Source of the DNA: an uncultured Clostridia bacterium
GTDB lineage: Bacteria; Bacillota; Clostridia; Christensenellales; Aristaeellaceae
Length of the DNA stretch: 43,992 bases
Reading direction: 5' to 3'
Assembly (NCBI GenBank): GCA_946538975.1
Contig: CAMNHF010000007.1
Coordinates: 1-43,992, forward strand
Shown: piece by piece, positions 1 through 9,517 of the stretch
Numbering within the stretch: position 1 is the stretch's first letter
How the letters are laid out: each line of letters starts with the position of its first letter
The notes under the pieces: model-generated
Seen by the model: only the letters and a program-made list of their open reading frames with translations
Databases searched by the model: none
What the model was told of the DNA's origin: nothing
Translations under genes and position numbers: made by a program

Positions 1-128
1 CATTACCCAAGAAGAAAGCTCGACTATGCTTCAGCTTTTGAGCGTTCTCCTCTCGTTCCCATTCTCTCAGATACCTGCGTCATTTAAACTTGCAATTTTC
101 ACTCGGCAAAATCCCTCAAAAAAAGTGC
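1..128. other. window edge, no recognised gene
   Basis: No reading frame with recognisable protein features and no RNA gene was seen here. It is AT-richer than what follows and leads into the tRNA promoter. It could hold the tail of a gene that lies outside the window. Confidence 0.4.
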
Positions 129-157
129 TTGACAACTTGCGCAAACTCTGCTAATAT
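129..157 (+). promoter_or_regulatory. sigma-A promoter for the tRNA pair
   Basis: A perfect TTGACA (129-134) and TAATAT (152-157) are separated by exactly 17 bases and sit about 28 bases before the first tRNA base. This is one of the strongest promoter matches in the window, as expected for stable RNA. Confidence 0.8.
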
Positions 158-184
158 AATCCTTGCCGTTCGACAGAACGTCGA

Positions 185-255
185 TGGGGAATGGTGTAAC
201 GGCAGCACCTGCGACTCTGACTCGTATAGTCCTGGTTCAAATCCAGGTTCCCCAG
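185..255 (+). tRNA. tRNA-Gln (anticodon CUG)
   Basis: The sequence folds as a cloverleaf. The acceptor strand TGGGGAA (185-191) pairs with TTCCCCA (248-254), with G as discriminator. The anticodon loop CTCTGAC gives anticodon CUG, reading CAG. The T arm is CCTGG-TTCAAAT-CCAGG. The 3' CCA is not encoded. It shares a promoter and terminator with the following tRNA-Glu, and glutaminyl-tRNA synthetase is encoded about 2 kb downstream. Confidence 0.93.
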
Positions 256-260
256 CTTAT

Positions 261-336
261 GCCTCCGTTGTGTAGTGGCCTAGCACGCCGCCCTCTCAAG
301 GCGGTAACACCGGTTCGAATCCGGTCGGGGGTGCCA
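261..336 (+). tRNA. tRNA-Glu (anticodon CUC), CCA encoded
   Basis: The acceptor strand GCCTCCG pairs with CGGGGGT (326-332), with G-U pairs at 1:72 and 4:69. The discriminator is G at 333 and CCA follows at 334-336. The anticodon stem CCGCC/GGCGG closes the loop CTCTCAA, giving CUC (reads GAG). The T arm is ACCGG-TTCGAAT-CCGGT. It lies five bases after tRNA-Gln, so the two are probably one transcript. Unlike its neighbour it encodes its CCA end. Confidence 0.92.
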
Positions 337-338
337 TC

Positions 339-375
339 AGCCATCCGGATCCCAGAGATCAGGATGGCTTTTTTA
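339..375 (+). terminator. intrinsic terminator of the tRNA operon
   Basis: An 8-bp stem, AGCCATCC (339-346) with GGATGGCT (362-369), is followed by a run of six T. It begins three bases after the tRNA-Glu CCA. Confidence 0.85.
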
Positions 376-398
376 CTGCCGTTTTTCGCCGCCGCGCA

Positions 399-427
399 TT
401 GCATTTGGCCGCCGTCTGCGGTACAAT
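399..427 (+). promoter_or_regulatory. promoter of the alpha-galactosidase gene
   Basis: TTGCAT (399-404) and TACAAT (422-427) are 17 bases apart. The ATG lies 38 bases downstream, after an AGGAGG ribosome binding site. Confidence 0.7.
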
Positions 428-465
428 GTCCGCAGCGCCCATTACGCACACAGGAGGAAGAATCC

Positions 466-1647
466 ATGCTTCTCAACACACCGCCCATGGGCTGGAACAG
501 TTGGAACACGTTCGGCGGCAGCATCTCCGACAGCCTGATCCGGGAGACGGCGCAGGCCATGCGGGACAAGGGCTACCTGGCCGCGGGCTACAACTATATT
601 GTCATCGACGACTGCTGGAGCCTGCGGGAGCGCGGGGCCGACGGCCGATTGGTGCCGGATCCGGAGAAGTTCCCCCACGGCATGAAGGCCCTGGCCGACT
701 ATGTGCACAGCCTGGGCTTCAAATTCGGCATGTACTCCTGCGCGGGCGTGCAGACCTGCGCGGGCTATCCGGCCTCGTTCGACCATGAGTACATCGACGC
801 GGAGACCTTCGCAGCGTGGGGCGTGGACTACCTGAAGTACGACTTCTGCAACTTCCCTGCCTCGGCCGACGGCAGAACCCGCTACGCCACCATGTCCATG
901 GCGCTGAAGGCCACCGGCCGCGACATCCTGCTGGCCGCCTGCAACTGGGGCACGGACGCGCCCTGGGACTGGATGAAGAGCCTCGGCGCGGGCATGTACC
1001 GCTCCACCGGCGACATCCAGGACAATTTCAAGTCCTTCACCGGCATCGCCCGCTCCCAGCTGGCGCATTTCGCCTGCAGCGGGCCGAGCTGCTTCAACGA
1101 CATCGACATGCTGACGATCGGCATGTACGGCAAGGGGAATGTGGCGCTGGGCGACAAGCCGACCGACGCGGAGTACGTCACCCAATTCGCGCTGTGGTGC
1201 CTGCTGGGCGCGCCGCTGATGATCGGCGGCGACGTGCGGAATATGCCGCCCTTCGCGGAGAAGCTGCTGCTGAACGGGCGCTTCCTGCGGATCAATCAGG
1301 ACCCGGAGTGCCGCGTGCCCCAGCCGGTCTACCAGGGCCGCATCATCAACAACGAATACGACCCGGAGACCGGCACCTGGTGGCGCGAATACCCGGACAG
1401 CGGGCTGACCCTGTTCAAGCACATGGCCGGGAACACCTTCGCGGTGGGCTATTTCAACTTTGCCCCCAAGGCCGGCGAGGTGCAGTTCATCTTCGCGGAG
1501 GCGGGCCTGCCCTGGGGCAGCGGCTATGGGCTGCGCTTCACCGACGCGCTGACCGGCGAGGAGCTGGGCGTGCACCGGGATTACTTCCACCAGCGGGTGG
1601 ACGGCCACGCCTGCCGGGTGCTGCTGGCGGAGCTGGTGCGCGCATGA
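466..1647 (+). CDS. alpha-galactosidase, glycoside hydrolase family 27
   Basis: A retaining alpha-galactosidase (393 aa) expected to remove terminal alpha-1,6-galactose from raffinose-type oligosaccharides or galactomannan. No signal peptide is seen, so it should act in the cytoplasm on imported sugars. The (beta/alpha)8 barrel opens with MGWNSWNTFG (8-17), then IDDCW (47-51), nucleophile motif KYDFCN with Asp126, and an R-x-x-x-D motif (R179-D183) holding the probable acid/base Asp183. NDIDML (211-216) replaces the common NDPDML. A beta-sandwich C-terminal domain follows from about residue 290. The ATG at 466 is chosen because AGGAGG (452-457) precedes it and the family motif starts right after; longer in-frame starts run through the tRNAs. 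Its stop overlaps the next gene by ATGA. GH27 also contains alpha-N-acetylgalactosaminidases, so the exact substrate is inferred. Confidence 0.93.
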   Translation: MLLNTPPMGWNSWNTFGGSISDSLIRETAQAMRDKGYLAAGYNYIVIDDCWSLRERGADGRLVPDPEKFPHGMKALADYVHSLGFKFGMYSCAGVQTCAGYPASFDHEYIDAETFAAWGVDYLKYDFCNFPASADGRTRYATMSMALKATGRDILLAACNWGTDAPWDWMKSLGAGMYRSTGDIQDNFKSFTGIARSQLAHFACSGPSCFNDIDMLTIGMYGKGNVALGDKPTDAEYVTQFALWCLLGAPLMIGGDVRNMPPFAEKLLLNGRFLRINQDPECRVPQPVYQGRIINNEYDPETGTWWREYPDSGLTLFKHMAGNTFAVGYFNFAPKAGEVQFIFAEAGLPWGSGYGLRFTDALTGEELGVHRDYFHQRVDGHACRVLLAELVRA

Positions 1648-1862
1648 GCGGCGAAGCCTGCGCCCGCTGCGGCCGCCCGCTCAGCCGGGACGAAATCGCG
1701 GTGACGAAGAAGCTGATCAACCGCGGCGCCTCCGCCTGGTACTGCGTGGCCTGCCTGGCCGCCCATTTCGAGGTCAGCGAGGCGGCCATCCGCGAACGCA
1801 TCGCGTACTTCAAGGAGACGGGATGCACGCTGTTCACGAGGAAGACGGAGTCAGAACCATAG
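1644..1862 (+). CDS. small Cys4 zinc-ribbon-like protein
   Basis: A 72-aa protein of unknown function. Two CxxC knuckles, C6-A-R-C9 and C34-V-A-C37, are spaced like a four-cysteine zinc-binding ribbon. The rest is charged and probably helical (residues 38-60). The start overlaps the stop of the alpha-galactosidase (ATGA), so translation is probably coupled and both share one promoter. I do not recognise a named family. Coupling suggests conserved co-expression, but a functional link to galactoside use is only inference. Confidence 0.7.
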   Translation: MSGEACARCGRPLSRDEIAVTKKLINRGASAWYCVACLAAHFEVSEAAIRERIAYFKETGCTLFTRKTESEP

Positions 1863-1886
1863 ACTGGGGGAAGGACAGCTTTTCCC

Positions 1887-1983
1887 GGGGGAAGGAAACC
1901 CTTTTCGTGGCCGAAAAGGGCTTTCCTTCCCCCGGACCCCTATTCTTCCGAAAAGGCCATTTGGGGGGAAGGGGCTTTTTTTG
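1887..1983 (+). repeat. dispersed two-hairpin repeat, copy 1 (subtype A)
   Basis: A long hairpin runs from GGGGGAAGG to CCTTCCCCC (1887-1933), loop around GTGGC, with one unpaired C on the 3' side of the stem. The tail GGACCCC leads to a second, weaker hairpin (about 1944-1967) and a T run (1976-1983). It lies downstream of the 72-aa gene and may end that transcript. It is almost identical to copy 2 at 26973. Confidence 0.8.
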
Positions 1984-2130
1984 TTTATGGAGGCTTAGCG
2001 CATGGGAGGGCACGATCAGGCGCTGCGCGCCAGCTCTCCCGGAGGGAGCGGTGCGGTGGGAGAAGGCGGAGAGGGCTTTGGCGGCATGCAGCCGAAACTT
2101 CCCCGCACCTCCGCTTTCTTTCCCGCTCTC

Positions 2131-2159
2131 TTGTAATTTGCCGGATAAACCGCTATAAT
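2131..2159 (+). promoter_or_regulatory. promoter of glnS
   Basis: TTGTAA (2131-2136) and a perfect TATAAT (2154-2159) are 17 bases apart. The short leader contains a CCCGCC/GGGCGGG hairpin at 2181-2197. The stretch 1984-2130 upstream shows nothing further that I can interpret. Confidence 0.75.
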
Positions 2160-2226
2160 AGGCGCTGATCACACTTTCGTCCCGCCTCCGGGCGGGGCTG
2201 ACTGAATGGACCGGGAGGTTGACACC

Positions 2227-3963
<1,737 letters not shown>

Positions 3964-3978
3964 GGGAGGGCGGCCCGC

Positions 3979-4458
3979 ATGATCCTGTACCACGGAAGCA
4001 GTGTGGCGGTGCGGGAGCCGCGTCTTCTCGCCGTTCAGCGAGAGCTGGACTTTGGGAAAGGTTTCTACACCACCAGCGATTTTGACCAGGCGGCCCGGTG
4101 GGCCAGACGGACTGCTCTCCGCCAGCGGCAGAAGCAGGCCTATGTGACGGCGTACGAAGTGAACGATGCGGCATTGCAGGCGCTGCGTGTGCTCCGCTTT
4201 GACAGGCCGGATGGAGAGTGGCTCCGCTTCGTTGCTGCGTGCAGGCGCGGCGAAAGCCCCGCGGAGGTATGGGATGTCATTTGCGGACCGGTCGCGAATG
4301 ACCAGACCATGCCCGTAATCAGTCTGTATGCCGCCGGGATGTATGACGAGGAGGAAGCGGTCAAGCGGCTGCTCCCCCAGAAGCTGAAAGATCAGTACAC
4401 CTTCAAAACCGAGGCGGCCATCCGGCTGCTGCAGCTGAAAGAAGTGGTGTCCCTGTGA
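3979..4458 (+). CDS. DUF3990 family protein, putative ADP-ribosyltransferase
   Basis: A 159-aa protein matching my memory of the DUF3990 family, a group related to ADP-ribosyltransferases. Visible motifs are LYHGS near the N terminus (His5), FGKGFYTT (Tyr30), and DQYTFKT near the C terminus (Gln139). This order resembles the H-Y-[E/D/Q] triad of that fold, where NAD is bound and ADP-ribose moved to a target. No signal peptide or membrane segment, so it is intracellular. A GGGAGG site precedes the ATG. It is followed by two small genes, each joined by a 4-base GTGA overlap, which suggests a tightly coupled module. A toxin with small antitoxins is a reasonable guess, but target, activity and toxicity cannot be read from the sequence. 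Confidence 0.75.
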   Translation: MILYHGSSVAVREPRLLAVQRELDFGKGFYTTSDFDQAARWARRTALRQRQKQAYVTAYEVNDAALQALRVLRFDRPDGEWLRFVAACRRGESPAEVWDVICGPVANDQTMPVISLYAAGMYDEEEAVKRLLPQKLKDQYTFKTEAAIRLLQLKEVVSL

Positions 4459-4706
4459 GCCAGATCCCGCCCTATGTGCTGGCCTGGTATGATAAGGCCG
4501 TGGTACAGCGCATCATGGAAAAATACGCCATGACCGAGATGGACGCTGCCCGCGCCTTCCTGACTTCCGAGGTCCACGCGATGCTGGAAGATCCGGAGCT
4601 CGCTATGTGGGAGTTCTCCGAACGCGCCATCTTTGACATGTGGGAGTGCGAGCGGGTCACCGGCGACCCGCGGAATTCGGTGCACCTGAGGAGTGAGATC
4701 GCGTGA
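4455..4706 (+). CDS. small partner protein of the DUF3990 gene
   Basis: An 83-aa acidic protein, probably mostly helical, starting at a GTG that overlaps the upstream stop (GTGA). It contains YAMTEMDAARAF, an ELAMWEF segment and a C-terminal VTGDPRNS motif. I have the impression of similar small proteins next to DUF3990 genes in Clostridia, but I cannot name a family securely. Coupled translation with a putative ADP-ribosyltransferase suggests an inhibitor, chaperone or substrate role; this is inference only. Confidence 0.65.
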   Translation: MSQIPPYVLAWYDKAVVQRIMEKYAMTEMDAARAFLTSEVHAMLEDPELAMWEFSERAIFDMWECERVTGDPRNSVHLRSEIA

Positions 4707-4921
4707 CGGAGGAGATGGCGTTCTTTCTCTGGCTGATTGAGAGCTATGCCGCGGCGCGCGGCCGGTCCGCCGGCGACGTGCTCCGGGAATGGGACGAAAA
4801 GGGCATGACGCAGGAGGTTTTCGACGGCTGGTGGCAGTACCATCAGGAGCGCATCGAAAACGCCTTTGCCGACATCGACAGCCTGGCCGCGGCCGGCGTG
4901 CACGACGATGCCGGAAACTGA
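4703..4921 (+). CDS. DUF3791 family small protein
   Basis: A 72-aa protein whose pattern (MTEEMAFFLWLIESYA, then DVLREWDEKGMT, then HQERIENAFADID) fits the DUF3791 family of small helical proteins. It starts at GTG and overlaps the previous gene by GTGA. DUF3791 and DUF3990 genes are, as I recall, often neighbours in Bacillota. It ends 27 bases before the gltX start, so the three-gene cassette is embedded in the glnS-gltX transcription unit. Confidence 0.72.
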   Translation: MTEEMAFFLWLIESYAAARGRSAGDVLREWDEKGMTQEVFDGWWQYHQERIENAFADIDSLAAAGVHDDAGN

Positions 4922-4948
4922 TCATCAACGAAAGGAATGGAAATCATT

Positions 4949-6406
4949 ATGGAAGTCAGAACGCGCTTTGCGCCGAGCCCTACGGGCTTCATGCACCTGG
5001 GCGGCGTGCGCACCGCCCTGTACGCCTATCTGTTCGCGAAGCAGAACGGCGGCAAGTTTATCCTGCGCATTGAGGACACCGACCAGGAGCGCTATGTGGA
5101 GGGCGCGACGGAGGTCATCTATGACACGCTGCGGGCCTGCGGGCTCAACTGGGACGAGGGCCCCGACATCGGCGGCCCCTGCGGCCCCTATGTCCAGTCC
5201 GAGCGCAAGGCGACCTATCTGCCCTACGCGCAGCAGCTGGTGAAGAGCGGCCACGCCTACTACTGCTTCTGCTCCAAGGAGGAGATCGACCGGCGGCGCG
5301 CGGCGGTGGAGGCGGCCGGCGGCACCTGGCGCTACGACAAGCACTGCCTGCACCTGTCCCCCGCGGAGGTGGAGGCGAAGCTGGCGGCGGGCGTCCCCTA
5401 TGTGATCCGCATGAACGCCCCGACCGAGGGCGAGACCAGCTACCACGACACGGTGTTCGGCGACATGACCTTCCAGAACAGCGAGGCCATGGACGACATG
5501 GTGCTCATCAAGCAGGACGGCATGCCCACCTACAACTTCGCCAACGTCATCGATGACCACCTGATGGGCATCACCCACGTGATGCGGGGCATGGAGTACC
5601 TGTCCTCCACGCCGCGCTACAACTATCTCTACACCGCCCTGGGCTGGGACATCCCGGTCTACATCCACCTGCCCACCGTGATGCGCGACGCCACGCACAA
5701 GCTGTCCAAGCGCGACGGCGACGCCTACTATTCCGACTACATCGGCAAGGGCTATCTGACCGAGGCACTGATCAACTATCTGGCGCTGGTGGGCTGGAAT
5801 CCCGGCGACGACCGCGAGTTCTTCACCCTGCCGGAGCTGGTGGAGGCCTTCGACGTGCACCGGCTGAACAAGGCGCCGGGCATCTTCGACGTGGACAAGC
5901 TGACCTGGTTCAACGCGGAATACATCCGCCGCCTGCCCTTTGAGAAGTATCTGGAGCTGGTGACGCCCTGGTTCGACCAGGTCTTCGCCGGAAAGCAGAT
6001 CGATTACCGCCGCCTGGCGGAATTGATGCAGGACCGCACCGAGATCTTCAGCCGCGTGCCGGACATGGTGCGCTTCCTGGCCGAGCTGCCGGACTATGAC
6101 ATTGACCTGTACACGCACAAGAAGATGAAGACCAACCCGGAGGTGGCCCTGGCGTCCCTGCGGCTGGTGCGGCCCGTGCTGGAGGCCATCCCGGAGGCCG
6201 AGTGGACGGAGCAGAACCTGCACGACCGCCTGATGGCGTGCATCGCGGAGGCCGGCATGAAGAACGGCGCGGTGCTCTGGCCGCTGCGTATCGCGATCTC
6301 CGGCCAGGCCAGCACGCCCGGCGGCGCGATGGAGATCGCCTACCTGCTGGGCAAGGAGGAGACACTGCGCCGCCTGGACGACGGCCTGCGCAGGCTCGGC
6401 GCGTGA
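4949..6406 (+). CDS. gltX: glutamyl-tRNA synthetase
   Basis: Class I synthetase (485 aa, normal for bacterial GluRS) that charges tRNA-Glu with glutamate. It begins MEVRTRFAPSPTGFMHLGG, with the HIGH variant HLGG at 16-19 and the KMSKS variant KLSKR at 251-255. The C-terminal half is the all-helical anticodon-binding cage of bacterial GluRS, not the beta barrel of GlnRS. The ATG at 4949 is chosen over 4937 because the AAGGA site abuts 4937 but is well spaced for 4949, where the family consensus begins. With GlnRS present, this enzyme is probably discriminating (Glu only), although that cannot be proved from the sequence. Confidence 0.95.
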   Translation: MEVRTRFAPSPTGFMHLGGVRTALYAYLFAKQNGGKFILRIEDTDQERYVEGATEVIYDTLRACGLNWDEGPDIGGPCGPYVQSERKATYLPYAQQLVKSGHAYYCFCSKEEIDRRRAAVEAAGGTWRYDKHCLHLSPAEVEAKLAAGVPYVIRMNAPTEGETSYHDTVFGDMTFQNSEAMDDMVLIKQDGMPTYNFANVIDDHLMGITHVMRGMEYLSSTPRYNYLYTALGWDIPVYIHLPTVMRDATHKLSKRDGDAYYSDYIGKGYLTEALINYLALVGWNPGDDREFFTLPELVEAFDVHRLNKAPGIFDVDKLTWFNAEYIRRLPFEKYLELVTPWFDQVFAGKQIDYRRLAELMQDRTEIFSRVPDMVRFLAELPDYDIDLYTHKKMKTNPEVALASLRLVRPVLEAIPEAEWTEQNLHDRLMACIAEAGMKNGAVLWPLRIAISGQASTPGGAMEIAYLLGKEETLRRLDDGLRRLGA

Positions 6407-6432
6407 AAAAGCATTTCGCCGGAGGAGAACGG

Positions 6433-7008
6433 ATGAAGCAGAAAAAGCTGAATGTTTACAGCCTGACCACCGCGGCGGTGATGGCGGCGCTGGTGTACAT
6501 CGTCACCCTGTTCCGCTTTCCGCTGCTGGGCTCTAAGGTGCACTTTGCCAACGCGGTCTGCCTGGTGGCTGGCATGCTGCTGGGCCCGGTGATGGGCGGC
6601 ACGGCGGCGGGCCTGGGCTCCGCGCTGTACGACGCGCAGGCCGGCTATGACCTGGCCAATGTGCTGATCACCTATGTCAGCAAGTTTGCCATGGCCTGGG
6701 TGGCCGGCATGATCGTCCGCCGGGGGGAGCGGCAGCGGGACCTCCGCTGGACCCTGACCGCCTCCGTCAGCGGCGCGCTGACCTATGTCGCGCTCTACAT
6801 GCTCAAGACGCTGATCTATCAGCGCTTCGTCTACAGCTATCCGATGGACGCTGTCTGGGCGACGATGGTCAGCAAACTGATTCCCTCGCTGATCAACGCG
6901 GGCGCCGCCGTCATCGCCGCGCCGCTGTTCCTGCACGCGGTGACGCCCGTGCTGCGCTCTGCCGGCATCCTGGGGCAGCTGCGCGGGAACCCGATGTCAA
7001 AGGACTGA
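6433..7008 (+). CDS. ECF transporter S component (substrate-binding membrane subunit)
   Basis: A 191-aa integral membrane protein with about five or six hydrophobic segments, fitting the S subunits of energy-coupling-factor vitamin importers. The N-terminal pattern (YSLTTAAVMAALVYIVT, then a FRFPLLGSKVHFANA loop and LLGPVMGG) is characteristic. It would bind one vitamin or cofactor precursor and dock on a shared EcfA-EcfA'-EcfT module encoded elsewhere. No riboswitch was seen in the 26-base gap after gltX, so the substrate stays unknown. GGAGG precedes the ATG. It is probably cotranscribed with gltX and the next gene. Confidence 0.82.
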   Translation: MKQKKLNVYSLTTAAVMAALVYIVTLFRFPLLGSKVHFANAVCLVAGMLLGPVMGGTAAGLGSALYDAQAGYDLANVLITYVSKFAMAWVAGMIVRRGERQRDLRWTLTASVSGALTYVALYMLKTLIYQRFVYSYPMDAVWATMVSKLIPSLINAGAAVIAAPLFLHAVTPVLRSAGILGQLRGNPMSKD

Positions 7009-7014
7009 TATGAA

Positions 7015-7944
7015 ATGAAGAAATGGCTGTGTCTGCTGCTGTGCGCGGCCCTGCTGCTGCCCGCGGCCGCCCTGGGCGAGCCGAAGCAGCTGAGCTCCCT
7101 GTCGGAGAAGCCGGCCGTCAACGGCGACGGCTTCCTGAACGCGGGCGAGCAGGCGGCGTATTACAAGAATCACGCGGAGGGCGTCTGGTTCTACGTGGAC
7201 GAGGATGTGCGGATCGAGATCACCCGAAGCCAGACGAAGAAGCCGCTGCTGACCTGGTATATCGCGGAGATCCACTGCCGCCGCGGCACCACGATGTACA
7301 CGGTGCCCTGGAATGAAAAAAGGCCGGGCCGCACCAACGGGCTGCCGCAGGACCTTGCGCAGCGGGCCCGCGCGGTTTTCGCCATGAGCGGGGATTTCTA
7401 CTCCTACCGCATCAGCCACGACCGCTATCCCGGCGTCATCATCCGCGACGGCAAGGTGCTCTACAAGAAGACCTACACGAAAAAGGCCATCGTCGCCGTG
7501 CCGAACCTGGACACCTTCGCCTTCTATCCCTCGGGCAAGGCGGAGGTGAACGTGGCCTTCGAGAAGAACGCAAAGTACTTCACCGAGAACGGCGCGGAGA
7601 CCGTGCTGGCCTTCGGGCCGATGCTGCTCCGCGAGAATGAGCCCGCCGATCTGGACAAGCCGGAGTACAACCACGAGGAGCCCCGGGTGTGCATCGGCTA
7701 TGTCGGCCCGGGTCACTTCGTCGCGCTGCTGGTGGAGGGCCGCAACAACCATTCCAGCGGCGCCACCCTGGCCGAGTGCCAGGAGATCCTGCAGGACATC
7801 GGCTGCTCCGACGCGCTGAACCTGGACGGCGGCAACACGGCGGCCATGCTCTTCATGGGCGAGTCCGTGATGCTGAACGACGCCGGCGGCCCGGACGAAA
7901 ACACCCGCGCCATCCCCGACATCCTCTGCGCGGGGCGGTACTGA
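7015..7944 (+). CDS. secreted phosphodiester glycosidase (NAGPA-like) domain protein
   Basis: A 309-aa exported protein. A signal peptide (KKW plus a Leu/Ala-rich stretch ending near AAALGE, residues 1-21) is followed by a domain with the hallmarks of the NAGPA/phosphodiester-glycosidase family: MSGDFYSYR, GVIIRDGKVL, FGPMLL, VGPGHFVALLVEGR and the C-terminal LNLDGGNTAAM. In this family the human member removes a covering GlcNAc from phosphodiesters; bacterial members are thought to act on cell-envelope glycans. The start lies six bases after the preceding stop, suggesting one operon, which ends at the terminator at 7969. Confidence 0.85.
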   Translation: MKKWLCLLLCAALLLPAAALGEPKQLSSLSEKPAVNGDGFLNAGEQAAYYKNHAEGVWFYVDEDVRIEITRSQTKKPLLTWYIAEIHCRRGTTMYTVPWNEKRPGRTNGLPQDLAQRARAVFAMSGDFYSYRISHDRYPGVIIRDGKVLYKKTYTKKAIVAVPNLDTFAFYPSGKAEVNVAFEKNAKYFTENGAETVLAFGPMLLRENEPADLDKPEYNHEEPRVCIGYVGPGHFVALLVEGRNNHSSGATLAECQEILQDIGCSDALNLDGGNTAAMLFMGESVMLNDAGGPDENTRAIPDILCAGRY

Positions 7945-7968
7945 CGCCCCATTTCCCTGCAACAAAAA

Positions 7969-8015
7969 GCCATCGCACCGGACAGGCTGAACTGCCCGGC
8001 GCGATGGCGCTTTTG
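7969..8015. terminator. bidirectional terminator between convergent genes
   Basis: GCCATCGC (7969-7976) pairs with GCGATGGC (8001-8008), with an inner CCGG/CCGG helix, flanked by AAAAA before and TTTT after. It can serve the upstream plus-strand gene and uxaA on the minus strand. Confidence 0.8.
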
Positions 8016-8017
8016 CT

Positions 8018-9502
8018 TTACAGGGTTACGCCGCCCTTGAAGATGGCCAGGTCGTGGAAGCCGTGCTCCTCGCCCTTCACCTTTTCGCCGGAGGCGACGC
8101 GCAGCACCTGCTCCAGCAGCTCGTCGGCCAGCTCCGGCAGGGGCTTGCCCTCGCTGAGCAGGCGGCCGGCGTCGAAGTCGATCCAGCCGGCCTTCTTCTG
8201 GCGCAGGGGGGTGTTGGAGGAGATCTTCAGCGTGGGCACCGGCGACGCGAAGGGCGTGCCGCGGCCCGTGGAGAACAGCACCAGGTTTGCACCCGCCGCG
8301 GCCAGGGCCGTCGACGCCACCAGGTCATTGCCCGGGGCGGAGAGCAGGTTCAGGCCGCGGCGCTGCACCCGCTCGGCGTAGCGCAGCACGTCAGACACCG
8401 GGGCGAAGCCGCTCTTCTGCGTGCAGCCCAGCGCCTTGTCCTCCAGCGTGGAGATGCCGCCCGCCTTGTTGCCGGGGCTGGGGTTCTCGTAGATGGTCTG
8501 GTGATGCTCCTCGAAATAGCGCTTGAAATTGTTGATGAGGGCGACGGTCTTGCGGAAGGTTTCCTCGTCCTCGCAGCGGTTCATCAGGATGGTCTCGGCG
8601 CCGAACATCTCCGGCACCTCCGTCAGAATGGTGGTGCCGCCCTGGGCGATCAGCCGGTCGGAGAAGCCGCCGATGACCGGGTTGGCCGTGATGCCGGAGA
8701 AGCCGTCCGAGCCGCCGCACTTGAGGCCCACCACCAGCTTGGCGGCCGGGCAGGGCACGCGCTCCTCACCGCGCATCTGCTCCGCCAGCTCGCGCAGAAG
8801 GGCCATCGCGGCCTCGTGCTCATCCTCGACCTGCTGGCAGATCAGCGTGCGCAGGCGCTTCTCGTCGGGGGAGGCCATGTGCGCGCGGATGATGTCCACG
8901 CCGCTGTTCTCGCAGCCCAGGCCCAGCAGCAGCACGCCGCCGGCGTTCGGATGGGTGCACAGGTCTGCCAGCACCTGGCGGGTGTTCTCCTGATCGTCGC
9001 CCATCTGGGAGCAGCCGTAGGGGTGGGTGAAGGCGCAGACCCGATCCACGCCGGGCCCCAGCAGCGCCTGCGCGTCCCGCTCCAGCGCGCGGGCAATGTC
9101 GTTCACGCAGCCCACGGTGGGGATGATCCACAGCTCATTGCGGATGCCCACCCGGCCGTCCGCCCGCGGATAGCCCAGGAAGGTGCGCCCCTCGCGGGGC
9201 TCCAGCTGCGGATGGGTCGGCTGCCAGACGTATTCCAGCTCGCCGCCCAGCAGGGTGCGGAGGTTGTGCACGTGCACGTGGCTGCCGGCGGGGATGGCCT
9301 CCTTCGCCGCGCCGATGGGGAAGCCGTATTTGATCACCTTCCCGCCCTCCGGGATGTCCTCCAGGGCTACCTTGTGCCCGGCGGGGACATCGGTCTTCAG
9401 CAGCACGGAAAAGTCTTCCCCTGCCGCCGTCCGGCCCGCCGCCAGGGGCTGCAGCGCCACGGCCACGTTGTCTTTCGGGGTGATTCTGAGCAGCTCCGCC
9501 AT
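8018..9502 (-). CDS. uxaA: altronate dehydratase
   Basis: Dehydrates D-altronate to 2-keto-3-deoxygluconate, the third step of D-galacturonate breakdown. The 494-aa protein has the family layout: an N-terminal SAF-like domain (about 1-95, HVHVHNLRTL) and a large C-terminal domain with GYPRADGRVGIRN, FTHPYGCSQ, GLGCENSG, LKCGGSDGFSG and PSPGNKAGG. Conserved cysteines in these motifs probably hold the metal. A GGGAGG site lies eight bases before the ATG. It begins 15 bases after the uxaB stop, so uxaB-uxaA form an operon read from the promoter at 11051-11079. Confidence 0.95.
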   Translation of the reverse strand: MAELLRITPKDNVAVALQPLAAGRTAAGEDFSVLLKTDVPAGHKVALEDIPEGGKVIKYGFPIGAAKEAIPAGSHVHVHNLRTLLGGELEYVWQPTHPQLEPREGRTFLGYPRADGRVGIRNELWIIPTVGCVNDIARALERDAQALLGPGVDRVCAFTHPYGCSQMGDDQENTRQVLADLCTHPNAGGVLLLGLGCENSGVDIIRAHMASPDEKRLRTLICQQVEDEHEAAMALLRELAEQMRGEERVPCPAAKLVVGLKCGGSDGFSGITANPVIGGFSDRLIAQGGTTILTEVPEMFGAETILMNRCEDEETFRKTVALINNFKRYFEEHHQTIYENPSPGNKAGGISTLEDKALGCTQKSGFAPVSDVLRYAERVQRRGLNLLSAPGNDLVASTALAAAGANLVLFSTGRGTPFASPVPTLKISSNTPLRQKKAGWIDFDAGRLLSEGKPLPELADELLEQVLRVASGEKVKGEEHGFHDLAIFKGGVTL

Positions 9503-9517
9503 GGGTCTGTCCTCCCT

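Noticed and set aside
163-465. In-frame 5' extension of the alpha-galactosidase through the tRNA genes
   Set aside because: It crosses two tRNAs and a terminator, and the family motif starts right after the ATG at 466 with its own ribosome binding site.
1887-1983. Reading all six hairpin repeats simply as intrinsic terminators
   Set aside because: Only copy 1 is followed by a real T run, and two copies lie between divergent promoters.
6407-6432. Riboswitch before the ECF S component
   Set aside because: The gap after gltX is only 26 bases, too short for a known vitamin riboswitch.
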